A stretch of 64,000 nt of DNA from Scortum barcoo (Eukaryota; Chordata; Actinopteri; Centrarchiformes; Terapontidae). The notes below the pieces were generated by a model. It did not search any database and had not been told where the DNA came from. It saw nothing but the letters and a program-made list of their open reading frames with translations. The stretch lies in assembly GCA_023238725.1 (NCBI GenBank), contig CM041538.1, forward strand, positions 12,770,880 through 12,834,879, read 5' to 3'. A program made the position numbers and the translations under genes. Every line of letters starts with the position of its first letter. Position 1 is the stretch's first letter. Shown here piece after piece: positions 63,851 through 64,000 of the stretch.

Positions 63851-64000
63851 TAGAACAACATGGCAATTATGTACAGAAACACTCTAAATTATCTGTCCCT
63901 GAACCCAAGCTGTTTCTGATTCCTCTCTGGCAGCAGGTCTTGGTGTGACTTGATAAACAGTGACCCTGAGCCCGCTGGCCAGGTCTCTCCTGTCAGTGAC
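63851..64000. other. window end, nothing assigned
   Basis: Short flank without a recognisable feature. Confidence 0.5.

Noticed and set aside
1..64000. CRISPR arrays, bacterial operons or integrated viral genomes
   Set aside because: No spaced direct repeats, Shine-Dalgarno-led gene strings or viral gene sets were seen. Sequence character is vertebrate.

Overview
The window looks like teleost fish nuclear DNA, probably a spiny-rayed (percomorph-type) fish. It is AT-rich, its genes have short GT-AG introns, and it carries teleost-type repeats: a Tc1/mariner copy, a LINE fragment, a tRNA-derived SINE, a hAT-like element and the common 'TTTATTGATCCC' repeat. There are no bacterial-style operons. 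Almost all open reading frames in the first 41 kb and between the two genes look like chance ORFs.

Two protein genes are well supported, both on the + strand. (1) A C-type natriuretic peptide precursor (nppc type) lies at 41564-43137 (CDS), with a TATA promoter, two coding exons and a probable third, non-coding exon from 44568. (2) Nucleolin (ncl) lies at 54192-62059 (CDS). I could resolve all 16 coding exons, and they join in frame to 707 codons plus a stop. NPPC and NCL are also neighbours on human chromosome 2q37, so this is a conserved block.

The richest part is the set of ncl introns. I find seven snoRNA genes. A box C/D RNA in intron 13 matches SNORD20 by its guide to 18S rRNA. Two box C/D RNAs in introns 5 and 7 carry the SNORD82 guide. 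Two H/ACA RNAs in introns 12 and 14 carry the SNORA75/U23 guide pocket for 18S U93. A further H/ACA pair in introns 3 and 4 has both pockets complementary to one region of 18S rRNA. Three of the four families are therefore duplicated inside one host gene, and the intron 3/4 family is not one I know from mammalian NCL. The host protein acts in rRNA biogenesis and its introns supply rRNA modification guides, so one transcript serves one pathway.

Layout: 1-41 kb is gene-poor, with microsatellites, scattered transposon relics and a few palindrome-rich AT-homeobox-like blocks that may be conserved enhancers (about 9.1-9.3 kb and 16.4-16.7 kb). 40.3-41.4 kb is a CpG-richer block with a perfect 16-bp hairpin leading into the nppc promoter. 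41.5-45.2 kb is nppc. 45.2-49.4 kb is intergenic. 49.4-53.4 kb is a nested transposon: an outer element with imperfect inverted ends and a decayed Tc1/mariner copy inside it. 53.5-62.75 kb is ncl with its promoter. The rest is intergenic with a teleost repeat near the end.
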